DNA from: Microvirga terricola
Lineage (GTDB): Bacteria; Pseudomonadota; Alphaproteobacteria; Rhizobiales; Beijerinckiaceae
Assembly: GCF_011777495.1 (NCBI RefSeq)
Contig: NZ_JAATJS010000002.1
Span: 558,001-622,000 of the forward strand
Length of the DNA stretch: 64,000 nt
Reading direction: 5' to 3'
Both the position numbers and the translations under genes were made by a program. Below, one piece after another: positions 1 to 7,939 of the stretch (position 1 is its first letter; every line of letters starts with the position of its first letter). Under the pieces are notes generated by a model. It was not told the origin of the DNA, did no database searches, and saw only the letters and a list, made by a program, of their open reading frames with translations.

Positions 1-1
1 C

Positions 2-502
2 GGCACGGGACGGTTGATCGAGGCGATGGTTCATGGTGCGCGCAAGCGCGTCGTGATGACGACGCCCTATTTCATTCCGAACGAGGCGCTGCTCAACGCG
101 CTGGAAACCGCCGTGCTGCGCGGTGTTGAGGTGCACATCGTGCTGTCCCGCCCGGTCGATCAGGTGCTCGTGAACCTCGCACAGCGCTCCTATTACGCGG
201 AACTGCTTGAGGCTGGCGTCAGAATCCACCTCTATCGTGACAAGCTGCTCCACGCGAAGACCGTGAGCGTGGACAACCGGGTTTCGCTGATCGGGTCGAG
301 CAACATCGACATCCGCTCTTTCGTCCTCAATGCCGAGGCCAGCGTGATTTTGTTCGACCGGGAGGTCAACCGATTGCTGCGCAAGGAGCAGGAGCGCTAT
401 TTCGCCGCGAGCGAGACGCTGACGCTCGAAGCATGGAACGCTCGGCCGCTTTACGCGAAAGCGACCGAGAATATTGCGCGCCTGATGAGCCCGCTCTTGT
501 GA
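2..502 (+). CDS. Cardiolipin synthase / phospholipase D-like protein (5' end cut by window)
   Basis: C-terminal part of a phospholipase D superfamily protein, most likely a cardiolipin synthase that joins two phosphatidylglycerols (or related lipids) at the inner membrane. The reading frame is open to the window edge, so the gene starts upstream. The visible part holds one complete HKD motif, H-A-K-T-V-S-V-D near nt 251-274, followed by I-G-S-S-N-I-D-I-R-S-F, which is typical of the second HKD repeat of bacterial Cls enzymes. The first HKD and any membrane segments would lie outside the window. It runs tail-to-tail into the helicase gene with only 15 bp between stop codons. Other PLD-family enzymes cannot be excluded from one half. 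Confidence 0.85.
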   Translation, partial: GTGRLIEAMVHGARKRVVMTTPYFIPNEALLNALETAVLRGVEVHIVLSRPVDQVLVNLAQRSYYAELLEAGVRIHLYRDKLLHAKTVSVDNRVSLIGSSNIDIRSFVLNAEASVILFDREVNRLLRKEQERYFAASETLTLEAWNARPLYAKATENIARLMSPLL

Positions 503-517
503 GCGGTTGCGTCGGCG

Positions 518-2338
518 CTAGTCGTGCTTGCGCTTCTTCGGCTTCTTGTGGGGAGGCTTGCCAGGCGCAAATTTCTCGGGCGATTTTCCCGGAGCGAATT
601 TGCCACCCTTTTTCGGCCCCCCGCGAGGCACGCCACGAGGCCCGCCGTCGTCCCGCTTGTCGCCACGGACGAACTCCGCCGGCTCGATGCGGATGTCCTC
701 GTCATTCGTCTTCCGCACGGCGGCGGCGAATTTGGGTGCGTGGGATTTCGCGATCTGGAATTTGCTCTCGCGGTCGAAGATCTTGATCGAACCGATCTCA
801 TTACGCGTGACGTGGCCGAGGCGGCAGATGATCGGCAACAGCCAACGGGGGTCGGCATTGTTGCGGCGGCCGACGCTCATGCGGAACCACACCATGTCGT
901 CGGACGCGCCGTAGGACTCGTCTCCCGATGCCGCGCGACCGCGCTCTCGCGGAAGGCCACGCTCGCCACGGGATCGCTCTTCCTGCCGCTCGCGCTTATC
1001 CTTGCGCTGGCGCGGCTCGCGCTCGCCCCCCGCATCGAAGATGTCTTCCGGTGCAGGAAGCTGCGCCCGGTGGAACCGCACCAAGGCCATGGCGACCTCT
1101 TCGGCGGAACGTTCCGCCAGAAGCGCTTTAGCTATGGTGAGGTCTTCTTCGCTTGCCTCTTCCGAAAAGGCCGGGTCCTGCAGCAGGCGCTGGCGGTCCT
1201 GCTGGCGAATTTCGTCGGCGGACGGCGGGCCGCCCCAGGTGACGTCGATGCCGGCGGAATCGATCAGGCGCTCGGCCTTGCGGCGGCGGGTGTAAGGCAC
1301 CAGCATCACGCAGACGCCTTTGCGCCCCGCGCGCCCCGTGCGGCCGCTGCGGTGAAGCAGGGTTTCGTGTTCGTTCGGCAGATCGGCGTGAATGACGAGG
1401 CCGAGATCAGGCAGGTCGATGCCGCGTGCGGCGACGTCGGTCGCGACGCAGACGCGCGCCCGCCCGTCACGCAAGGCTTGCAGTGCATGGCTGCGCTCGT
1501 TCTGGCTCAGCTCGCCCGACAGCGCGACGGCGGCAAAGCCGCGTTCACCGAGGCTCGCGTGCAGATGGCGGACCGCCTCGCGGGTATGGCAAAAAACCAT
1601 CGCGCCGCGCGCATCGAAGAAGCGCAGCACGTTCACGACAGCAAGCTCGACCTCGTTCGGCGCGATGCGCACGGCGCGGTACTCGATGTCGCCATGAGGC
1701 TGGTTTTCGACAATCGTGTCGATGCGAAAGGCGTCGCGCTGATAGCGGCGCGCCAAGGTCACGATGTTGCGCGGCAGCGTTGCCGAGAACAGAAGCGTCC
1801 GGCGCTCCGGCGGCGTGGCGTCGAGGATGAACTCAAGGTCTTCGCGGAAGCCGAGATCGAGCATCTCGTCGGCTTCGTCGAGCACGATGGCCCTGAGCTT
1901 GGAAATGTCGAGTCGTCCGCGCTCCAAATGATCGCGCAGGCGGCCCGGCGTGCCGACGACGATGTGACAGCCATCCTCCAACGCGCGCTGCTCGCGCCGC
2001 ACGTCCATGCCGCCGACGCAGGAGGCGACACGTGCGCCAGCCGGGCCATAGAGCCAGATCAGCTCGCGGTTGACCTGAAGCGCCAGCTCGCGGGTGGGCG
2101 CAATGATGAGCGCCAAGGGCTCCCGCGGCGCGCCGAATCGCTCCGCTTGCCCCAAAAGGGTCGAAGCCATGGCAAGGCCGTAGGCCACGGTCTTGCCGGA
2201 GCCGGTCTGGGCGGAAACGAGCAGGTCGTGGTCCAGCGCCTCCGGCTGGAGCACGGCGGCCTGGACGGGAGTCGGGTCGTTGTAGCCTCGATCGGCAAGA
2301 GCGCGTTCGAGGCTAGGATTGGTCTTGGGAAAGGGCAT
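518..2338 (-). CDS. DEAD-box ATP-dependent RNA helicase with DbpA-type RNA-binding domain
   Basis: RNA helicase of the DeaD/DbpA type, acting on structured RNA or ribosome assembly in the cytoplasm. From the chosen ATG at 2338 it is 606 residues: A-Q-T-G-S-G-K-T at about 43-50, P-T-R-E-L-A, T-P-G-R, D-E-A-D at 154-157, S-A-T, A-R-G-I-D and H-R-S-G-R-T-G-R-A-G, all intact. After the helicase core comes a DbpA-like RNA-binding fold (I-G-S-I-K-I-F-D region), then a Gly/Pro/Lys-rich tail ending K-K-P-K-K-R-K-H-D. The frame stays open to an ATG at 2398, but the shorter start puts the Q-motif region at the usual distance from the N-terminus. A cold-shock role is family knowledge, not shown here. 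Confidence 0.93.
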   Translation of the reverse strand: MPFPKTNPSLERALADRGYNDPTPVQAAVLQPEALDHDLLVSAQTGSGKTVAYGLAMASTLLGQAERFGAPREPLALIIAPTRELALQVNRELIWLYGPAGARVASCVGGMDVRREQRALEDGCHIVVGTPGRLRDHLERGRLDISKLRAIVLDEADEMLDLGFREDLEFILDATPPERRTLLFSATLPRNIVTLARRYQRDAFRIDTIVENQPHGDIEYRAVRIAPNEVELAVVNVLRFFDARGAMVFCHTREAVRHLHASLGERGFAAVALSGELSQNERSHALQALRDGRARVCVATDVAARGIDLPDLGLVIHADLPNEHETLLHRSGRTGRAGRKGVCVMLVPYTRRRKAERLIDSAGIDVTWGGPPSADEIRQQDRQRLLQDPAFSEEASEEDLTIAKALLAERSAEEVAMALVRFHRAQLPAPEDIFDAGGEREPRQRKDKRERQEERSRGERGLPRERGRAASGDESYGASDDMVWFRMSVGRRNNADPRWLLPIICRLGHVTRNEIGSIKIFDRESKFQIAKSHAPKFAAAVRKTNDEDIRIEPAEFVRGDKRDDGGPRGVPRGGPKKGGKFAPGKSPEKFAPGKPPHKKPKKRKHD

Positions 2339-2402
2339 GAACCGCCTATTCGAGCGGAATTCTTCCGCTGTGTCAGCGCGTCCGCCCTGTCTCTTCAATG
2401 GG

Positions 2403-2426
2403 ATGAAAGGAGCCTCGTCAGGCTCC
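2403..2426 (-). terminator. Short intrinsic terminator after the acidic-protein gene
   Basis: On the minus strand a 7-bp stem GGAGCCT/AGGCTCC with a 4-nt loop is followed by TTT. It lies 10 bp past the stop of the acidic-protein gene and upstream of the helicase start, so it probably separates the two transcripts. The U-tract is short, so termination may be partial. Confidence 0.5.
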
Positions 2427-2436
2427 GGCCGATGGG

Positions 2437-2757
2437 TTAGTGCGTAGCGCCTTCGTCGTCGATCTCGTCGATCGACACCAGGAATACGACGTCGATGTCG
2501 AGGCCCTCTTCGTCCTCGTCCTCCTCGTTGCCGAATTCCTCGTCCTCTTCCTCCATGACCTCGTTGAAGGCATCGATTTCGTCTTCCGAGGCCGTCCGGG
2601 TGACCAGGTCGGCAGAGCCGTCCCAGAGGGGGCGCCCCTCGCTCTTAAACGACAGAAGGTCGTCTTTGAAGCTGTCGCTAAGGAAGAGTTCCTTCGCCTG
2701 CTCCTCATCGGCGTTGGTCACGGCCACGGCCGTCCCGGCAATCTCAAGCGTATACAT
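2437..2757 (-). CDS. Small highly acidic protein of unknown function
   Basis: A 106-residue cytoplasmic protein. I do not recognise a named family. The N-terminal part (M-Y-T-L-E-I-A-G-T-A-V-A-V) looks like a small beta-rich fold, and the second half is an acidic run with E-E-E-D-E-E-F-G-N-E-E-D-E-D-E-E-G, followed by a hydrophobic D-V-V-F-L-V strand. The ATG at 2757 is preferred over one 33 bp upstream because GGAAG sits about 6 nt before it on the minus strand. It lies between rnhA and the helicase gene on the same strand. The acidic tract suggests a binding or chaperone-like partner for basic proteins or RNA-binding enzymes, but that is a guess. Confidence 0.7.
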   Translation of the reverse strand: MYTLEIAGTAVAVTNADEEQAKELFLSDSFKDDLLSFKSEGRPLWDGSADLVTRTASEDEIDAFNEVMEEEDEEFGNEEDEDEEGLDIDVVFLVSIDEIDDEGATH

Positions 2758-2820
2758 GGGTTCTTCCTTCGATAAGGGCAGTTCGATCATAGGCTCTAAC
2801 GCCCATGACTGCCATTCCGC

Positions 2821-3288
2821 TCAGCGTTTGCCAAGCTTGGAATGCTCATTCGCCTGCTGGGCCTGGGCATAGGCGAGGGTGTGGGCCTGCTCGTTGCGGC
2901 GATCGCCCGCGTGGCCCTTCAGCCAGACCCAGGAGACGGGCCGCTCCTGTATCAGGGCGGCGAGGCGCTGCCAAAGATCCCGGTTCGCAAGCTTTCCACC
3001 CTTCACGATGCGCCAGCCGCGTGAGCGCCACCAGGGCAGGCGCTCGGTCGCGCCGGAAACGACATAGTGGCTGTCGGTGTGGATGCTGGCGGAAAGGCCG
3101 GGCGGGAGGGCCTCCAGTGCGGCGATGGCGCCCATCAGTTCCATGGCCGTGTTCGTCGTCGAGGCGCTTCGTCCCGTAACCAGCCGCTCCTCGTCGCCGA
3201 TGAGGATGACGGCAGCATAGCCGCCCGGGCAATTTCCGCCGCTGCCGATGCAGGCGCCGTCGGTGTAGATGACCGCTTGCGCCGTCAT
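2821..3288 (-). CDS. rnhA: Ribonuclease HI with an altered fourth catalytic residue
   Basis: Degrades the RNA strand of RNA-DNA hybrids (primers, R-loops) in the cytoplasm. 155 residues, the usual family length. Aligned with E. coli RNase HI by motif, the first three carboxylates are present: D10 (Y-T-D-G-A), E50 (A-M-E-L-M) and D72 (H-T-D-S-H-Y). The active-site histidine is also present (K-G-H-A-G, H126). The fourth residue, Asp134 in E. coli (N-E-R-C-D-E-L-A), is His136 here (N-E-Q-A-H-T-L-A; codon at 2881-2883). The N-terminal loop is also slightly extended (I-G-S-G-G-N-C-P-G-G). The ATG overlaps the stop of the upstream exonuclease gene (ATGA), so the two are translationally coupled. Confidence 0.93.
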   Translation of the reverse strand: MTAQAVIYTDGACIGSGGNCPGGYAAVILIGDEERLVTGRSASTTNTAMELMGAIAALEALPPGLSASIHTDSHYVVSGATERLPWWRSRGWRIVKGGKLANRDLWQRLAALIQERPVSWVWLKGHAGDRRNEQAHTLAYAQAQQANEHSKLGKR

Positions 3289-4118
3289 GCGGACATCAGC
3301 TGCCAGAACTCGGCTTCGCTGAGAATGGAGAGAGGATGCCCGCCGGCCACGAGCCGCTCCGCCTCGCGCACCTTGGAGCTTTTGTCCGAGGTGGTGCGTT
3401 CCGTTCCGACGCAGAGGATGGTGGTTTCGGGCGAGATGGTCGCGCCGACGGTGAAGCCGCGCTCCCCTGCCAGCCGCGTCGCCTCCTGGCGCGTCACCCT
3501 CAGCCGCCCGGTGAACACGACCGTCTTTCCCGCGTGGGGGCCTTCGCCCGTTCCGCACTGGACGATGGAGGTCCGCAGGTGCGCGCGCGCCGCGACGGTG
3601 GAGACCCAGTCGCTCGCAGTCTTGCCGCTCTCGGTGAGCGCCCGGCGGAAGATGTGGGCGGTTGCCACCGCGTCCTCGAGCGCGTCGTGGTGGCGGAATT
3701 CGATCCCAAAGTGCTGGGCGAGGTTGCCGAGCGAATAACCGCGCTTGGCGAATTGCTGCCATGTGCGACGCACGACGGTCTGGTTGTCGAGCCAATAAGC
3801 GTCGACAGCGGGAACCCCGTGCTTTTGGCAGGCCCTGGCGATGGCGAGCCGGTCAAACGAGCCGTGCGTGACGATGATGCGCTGATGGAGGAGGGGCGAC
3901 AGCTCGTCCAGAACCTCGGGAAAGGTCGGGCAACCGGCCACATGCTCCGGCTCGATGCCGTGCACCTTGATGTTCCAGTAGTCGAAATGATCCTGCGGAT
4001 CGATGAGGCGGGAAAGCGTTCCTGCAATCTCTCCGTTTTCGACCAGCACGATGCCCACCTGGCAGATGGAGGCGCTGTCGGGATTGGCCGTTTCGAGGTC
4101 AAGGACGAGGTAATTCAT
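3285..4118 (-). CDS. 3'-5' exonuclease (DnaQ/epsilon-like) with C-terminal BRCT domain
   Basis: 277 residues. The N-terminal half is a DEDDh exonuclease: L-V-L-D-L-E-T-A-N (D and E of Exo I) at about 4-12, and H-D-A-L-E-D-A-V-A-T-A for Exo III. The C-terminal ~90 residues look like a BRCT fold (G-K-T-V-V-F-T-G-R-L), the same kind of domain as in NAD-dependent DNA ligase. The combination is found in stand-alone epsilon-like proteins of many bacteria. The likely role is trimming of DNA (or RNA) 3' ends in repair, with BRCT as the docking part. It forms an overlapping pair with rnhA, which supports a joint role in primer or R-loop processing. Confidence 0.85.
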   Translation of the reverse strand: MNYLVLDLETANPDSASICQVGIVLVENGEIAGTLSRLIDPQDHFDYWNIKVHGIEPEHVAGCPTFPEVLDELSPLLHQRIIVTHGSFDRLAIARACQKHGVPAVDAYWLDNQTVVRRTWQQFAKRGYSLGNLAQHFGIEFRHHDALEDAVATAHIFRRALTESGKTASDWVSTVAARAHLRTSIVQCGTGEGPHAGKTVVFTGRLRVTRQEATRLAGERGFTVGATISPETTILCVGTERTTSDKSSKVREAERLVAGGHPLSILSEAEFWQLMSA

Positions 4119-4248
4119 GTGCGCTTTGTTCTACGGCCGGGCAATTTTGTCGAGTCGGGTGCTCAAAAGGTGTAGCGCACTCGCCTCGTGCAGCACCGGT
4201 GTCGGGCAGGGCATTTCCATAGCCCTGGAACGGGTTTAGGCTTTGCCG

Positions 4249-5313
4249 ATGACCTCGCCAGCGCTTCCTTTTCCGCTGCTTCAGGCTCTCGTCGGCGACG
4301 AGGAGATGGCCGCGTTCTTCTCGAACGAGGCCGAACTCGCCGCCATGTTGCAGACGGAAGCCGCGCTGGCGGAGGCCGAAGCCGAAATCGGGCTGATCGC
4401 GGAAGAGGCGGCTTACCGCATCGCGCAAGCTTGCCGCGCCTTTCAACCGGACTGGAATGCGCTCGCCAAAGGGCTGGCGCAGGACGGCGTGGTTGTTCCG
4501 GAACTCGTGAAGCAGTTGCGCGCCGCCGTGGGCGAGCCGCACGCCAGCGCAGTGCATCTCGGCGCGACTAGCCAGGACATCGTCGACACTGGCCTCGTGC
4601 TGCGCCTGAAAGGCGCGACAGCGCTCCTGCTGCAGCGCGTCGAAGCGCTCGTCCTCACGTTTCACGAGTTGAAGCGACGTGACGGCGCGACGCCGCTCAT
4701 GGCCCATACGCGGATGCAGCAGGCGCTGCCCTTCACCGCCGCCGACAAGATCGACACCTGGATCGGCCCGCTCGATCGGCATGGCGAAACGTTGAGGGAA
4801 ATAGCGCCGCGTCTCCTGTCTCTCCAACTTGGCGGCCCCATTGGCACACGTCGCGAGTTAAAGGGGCATGGCGATGCGGTCGCTGATGCGATGGCTGATC
4901 GTCTCGATCTCGGTTACGCGCCGTCCTGGCATTCGCAGCGCGACAGGATCGGCGAGTTCGCCTCGTGGCTGTCGCTTCTCTCCGGTACGCTCGGCAAGAT
5001 CGGACAGGATATCGCACTGATGGCGCAGAACGAGGTGGGCGAGGTGCGGCTGGCAAGCGGTGGCGGCTCGCCCGCCATGCCGCACAAGTCCAATCCCGTT
5101 CCAGCGGAGGTACTGGTGACGCTCGCGCGCTTTAATGCGGGATTGCTCGGTACGCTGCATCAGGCGCTCGTGCACGAGAACGAACGGTCAGGTGCGGCCT
5201 GGACGCTCGAATGGATGGTTCTGCCGCAGATGGTCGTGGCGGCGGGAGCGGGGCTCAACCATGCGCATGCGCTTTTGCAGAGCCTGACCTTCCAGCCTTC
5301 GTCCGCGCGCTGA
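4249..5313 (+). CDS. pcaB: 3-carboxy-cis,cis-muconate cycloisomerase-like lyase
   Basis: Member of the fumarase/aspartase/adenylosuccinate-lyase superfamily, closest in size (354 residues) and motifs to the short rhizobial PcaB of protocatechuate (beta-ketoadipate) breakdown. The family signature G-G-G-S-P-A-M-P-H-K-S-N-P is at about nt 5060-5098. A-T-S-Q-D-I-V-D-T-G (nt ~4566-4595) is the second conserved block. ATG at 4249 is preferred; a TTG two codons upstream is possible. No other pca gene is near, so the gene is an orphan in its context. An argininosuccinate- or adenylosuccinate-lyase role is less likely given the short C-terminal end. Confidence 0.8.
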   Translation: MTSPALPFPLLQALVGDEEMAAFFSNEAELAAMLQTEAALAEAEAEIGLIAEEAAYRIAQACRAFQPDWNALAKGLAQDGVVVPELVKQLRAAVGEPHASAVHLGATSQDIVDTGLVLRLKGATALLLQRVEALVLTFHELKRRDGATPLMAHTRMQQALPFTAADKIDTWIGPLDRHGETLREIAPRLLSLQLGGPIGTRRELKGHGDAVADAMADRLDLGYAPSWHSQRDRIGEFASWLSLLSGTLGKIGQDIALMAQNEVGEVRLASGGGSPAMPHKSNPVPAEVLVTLARFNAGLLGTLHQALVHENERSGAAWTLEWMVLPQMVVAAGAGLNHAHALLQSLTFQPSSAR

Positions 5314-5691
5314 GCTAGCCTCGGCGCTCTGCTCATTTTCGAGGTGCGGAAGGCATTCTCGTCCCGAGGCCGTCGTGCATGAAGAATCGATCCCACCGGT
5401 CTCCTGCTGGGATGGCCGCTCGGCGGGCTTGCTCTCGCGGGCGTGGAGGGGGCGGTCCATTCTCTGGCGGATGACCTAGATCCTCCACACTTTTCCGGAC
5501 ACCGATTCCTTTGGCCGCAAGATGCAGCGGATCGAGTTCGACTATCTGGTCAGCTCCCCGGCAGCGGCTCGGGCGATGGCGGAAAACTATACAGGGCTTC
5601 CGATCTAGGAGGTGGGCCGTACCCCGAAGGGATGTGAAAAGCCGTTAAGACCAGTATGGACACGAAGCGACCAATATGAGACCAGTTAGGG
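5314..5691 (+). other. 378-bp gap with a gene remnant and an operator-like repeat region
   Basis: No intact gene is seen. The middle holds a 42-codon open stretch (5480-5608) that reads like protein but has no start. The last 60 bp hold three GACCA-type repeats leading into the phosphatase gene; both are listed separately. The stretch 5314-5470 shows nothing I can name. Confidence 0.6.
5480..5608 (+). pseudogene. Possible C-terminal remnant of a lost gene
   Basis: Between TAG at 5477 and TAG at 5606 one frame encodes 42 residues with a protein-like mix, including F-G-R-K-M-Q-R-I-E-F-D-Y-L and S-P-A-A-A-R-A-M-A-E-N-Y. No plausible start codon with a ribosome site precedes it. It may be the tail of a decayed gene. 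I do not recognise the family, and chance coding in GC-rich DNA is a real alternative. Confidence 0.3.
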
Positions 5692-5707
5692 GTGAACGAA
5701 ACTGGTC
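5649..5707 (+). promoter_or_regulatory. GACCAGTT half-site cluster and inverted repeat over the phosphatase start
   Basis: Three direct copies start at 5649 (GACCAGTATG), 5669 (GACCAATATG) and 5680 (GACCAGTTAG), spaced 20 and 11 bp. The last pairs with an inverted copy AACTGGTC at 5700-5707, forming a perfect 8-bp inverted repeat with a 12-nt centre that contains AGGGG and the GTG start at 5692. It may be a multi-half-site operator for a local regulator, or an mRNA hairpin that presents or hides the start. Confidence 0.5.
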
Positions 5708-6570
5708 CCATCCCGCGCTTCCGGTCCTTGTACCGGCAGTCCTTACCCGGTTCTCGCGTGAACGAGGACGGGCTCGGCTTGTGCGGTCGCCATGCCTGGA
5801 TCATCGATGGAGCGACCGGGGTGTCAGTCCAGCGGCTGCCCGGTGCTTCCAGTGACGCAGCCTGGCTCTCGGGGGAAATCAGTACGAAAATTCAAGACCT
5901 TGCCGCCTCCGAACGGGCCGCTGAGGCGATTTTCGGAGCCCTCGAAGGCGAGATTAGCCGCGTTTTCACGAAAGCCATACCGCCCGCTGACGCGGCGAAT
6001 GACGACCACGCGCCGTCCGCCTGCCTCGGTCTCATCGGCCTCCGCTCCGGCTTAAAAGGCGAGACGGTGGTCGAGGGCTCTTTCCTTGGCGATGTGGTGG
6101 CTTTGGTGCCGACGGAACAAGGTGTCGTCCGCTGGACGGATGAGAGGGCCAAACCCTTTGAAAAGCGTACGCTTGCCGCTCTTGGCGGCGCGACGCGCGA
6201 GCCGGGTCAGGTCCCCGAGGCGGTAAGGCGGCAGATTCTGGAAAATCGGACCAAGCTTAATCGGCCGGACGGCTATTGGGTGGTCAATCCGCTCCGGTCC
6301 TGGGCCGGGCGGGAACTGCGTTTCGAGGCGCGCCTTGCGCCGGACCAGCCCATCGTGCTGGCGACAGATGGTTTCATGCGACTCGTCGACGTGTTCGCGA
6401 CCTATTCCGACGCCTCCCTCCATACCGCGCTGGCGCAGGGCAGGGGCGAGGCCTTGATGCAAGAGTTGCGGGACCTGGAGAGCGGCGACCCGATGGCGGA
6501 CGCCTATCCTCGTGTTAAGACTCACGACGATGCGACGGTTCTCGTGATCGCAGCCGAGTCATACGGCTAA
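5692..6570 (+). CDS. PP2C-like protein serine/threonine phosphatase
   Basis: 292 residues with the sparse motif set of a metal-dependent PP2C-type phosphatase: V-N-E-D-G near residue 24-28, I-I-D-G-A-T-G near 37-43, L-A-T-D-G-F-M-R-L near 222-230 and D-D-A-T-V-L-V-I at the C-terminus. These carry the metal-binding aspartates. No signal peptide or membrane segment is seen, so it is cytosolic. GTG at 5692 is chosen because starting later would remove the residues normally found before the N-E-D motif. The SD is unclear because AGGGG lies almost on the start. It is 48 bp upstream of the sugar-binding-protein gene on the same strand. Whether it removes a protein phosphate or acts on a sugar phosphate from the importer is unknown. 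Confidence 0.75.
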   Translation: MNETGPIPRFRSLYRQSLPGSRVNEDGLGLCGRHAWIIDGATGVSVQRLPGASSDAAWLSGEISTKIQDLAASERAAEAIFGALEGEISRVFTKAIPPADAANDDHAPSACLGLIGLRSGLKGETVVEGSFLGDVVALVPTEQGVVRWTDERAKPFEKRTLAALGGATREPGQVPEAVRRQILENRTKLNRPDGYWVVNPLRSWAGRELRFEARLAPDQPIVLATDGFMRLVDVFATYSDASLHTALAQGRGEALMQELRDLESGDPMADAYPRVKTHDDATVLVIAAESYG

Positions 6571-6618
6571 AGGAATTCCGAAGGCGCGGAGCGCTATTCG
6601 GTGGGAGGAAGGACTTCA

Positions 6619-7881
6619 ATGATGAGGGACAACATGAAACTGACGAGACGCATTCTGATGGGCGCCGCCGTGGGCGGCTACCTTCTGTCGGGCGCGGCTG
6701 CGATGGCCAAGACCGAGCTGACGTTCTGGAGCTGGCGCCAGGAGGACAAGGCCTTCTACCAGGACATCATCAAGAAGTTCGAGGCGAAAGAGCCCGAAAT
6801 CTCGGTGAAATTCGAGACCTACGCACCTGAGAACTACCAGACCATCCTGTCCACGGCGCTGGCCGCCGGACGCGGTCCGGACGTGATCCAGGTTCGCGCT
6901 TACGGCAACCTTGAAACCATCGCGACCCCCGGCTACCTCCTCGCGCTCGACAAGCAGAGCGTGCCAGAGCTAGCGAACTTCCCCGATTCCGCTCTCGCCG
7001 CCGAGACAGTGCGCGCGGACGGCAAGGTCTATGCGGTGCCCTTCGCGACGCAGACCATGTTGGTCGTCTACAACAAGAAGATCTTCAAGGACGCTGGCGT
7101 GAACCCGCCGCAGACCTGGGACGAGCTTGTTGCGCTAACCCAGGCCCTCAAGGCCAAGAACATCACGCCTTTCGCCAACGGCACGGCGACCGCGTGGCAG
7201 AACGAGACCATCGTCGCGGCGCTTCTCAGCTCGCAGCTGGGCAAGCAGTTCGAGGATGACATCGTCTCCGGCAAGGCGAACTTCACCGATGCGCGTTTCG
7301 TCAATGCGCTCGCCAAGCTGAAGGACATCAGCGCGAACTTCTCGCCGAACTTCACGGGTGTCGATTATCCGTCCTCGCAGCAGCTCTTCGTGGCTGGCCG
7401 CGCGGCGATGTTCGCAGGCGGTTCCTTCGAAGTCGCGAACTTCAAGAGCCAGAACCCGAGCCTCGATCTCGGCGTGTTCGCGTCTCCGGTCGCCAAGGCC
7501 GGTGATGAGCGCCTCATCGCTCGCTACTACGACGGCGGTTATGCGGTGAACGCCAAGAGCGACAAGAAGGACGCGGCGGTGAAGTTCATCCGCTTCCTCG
7601 CGACCCCGGACTACGGCACTGCCTTCACCAATCAGTTGAAGAACCTGTCGCCGATCAAGGGCATCAAGATCGAGGATCCGATCACCCAGGACGTCGCGAA
7701 GCTCGCAGACAACTCCATGTCCTACCTGATGCTCGTGCGCTTCCGCTATCAGGAGCCGAGCGGTTCGGTGCTGCTGCAGTCGAACGTGCAGAAGATGCTC
7801 GCTGGTCAGCAGACGCCTGAGCAGGCCGCTGCCGAGATCAACAAGGGCATCACGACCTACTACAAGCCGTTCCAGAAGTAA
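6619..7881 (+). CDS. Sugar ABC transporter periplasmic binding protein (family 1)
   Basis: 420-residue MalE/UgpB-type solute-binding protein that captures a sugar in the periplasm for the permeases encoded downstream. The N-terminus has a twin-arginine-like segment (K-L-T-R-R-I-L-M-G), then a hydrophobic stretch and A-A-A-M-A-K, a plausible cleavage site; export by Sec or Tat is open. The ATG at 6619 is chosen over an in-frame GTG at 6601 because GGAGGAAGG lies 6 nt before it. F-W-S-W-R-Q and Y-D-G-G-Y-A-V-N are typical of the family. The ligand cannot be read off; the neighbouring nanE suggests an N-acetylated amino sugar. Confidence 0.9.
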   Translation: MMRDNMKLTRRILMGAAVGGYLLSGAAAMAKTELTFWSWRQEDKAFYQDIIKKFEAKEPEISVKFETYAPENYQTILSTALAAGRGPDVIQVRAYGNLETIATPGYLLALDKQSVPELANFPDSALAAETVRADGKVYAVPFATQTMLVVYNKKIFKDAGVNPPQTWDELVALTQALKAKNITPFANGTATAWQNETIVAALLSSQLGKQFEDDIVSGKANFTDARFVNALAKLKDISANFSPNFTGVDYPSSQQLFVAGRAAMFAGGSFEVANFKSQNPSLDLGVFASPVAKAGDERLIARYYDGGYAVNAKSDKKDAAVKFIRFLATPDYGTAFTNQLKNLSPIKGIKIEDPITQDVAKLADNSMSYLMLVRFRYQEPSGSVLLQSNVQKMLAGQQTPEQAAAEINKGITTYYKPFQK

Positions 7882-7894
7882 GACACGCAATAAG

Positions 7895-7926
7895 TGGCGG
7901 TGGGCGTCAGGCCCGCCGCCATTTTT
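7895..7926 (+). terminator. Intrinsic terminator between binding-protein and permease genes
   Basis: An 11-bp stem (7895-7905 with 7911-7921, one G-U pair), a 5-nt loop, then five T. It starts 13 bp after the binding-protein stop and ends 13 bp before the permease ATG at 7940. Such a site would let the binding protein be made in excess over the membrane parts. Confidence 0.7.
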
Positions 7927-7939
7927 GAAGGTTCAGTCC

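Noticed and set aside
524..2440. A 638-codon plus-strand frame opposite the DEAD-box helicase
   Set aside because: Fully covered by the helicase with intact motifs on the other strand.
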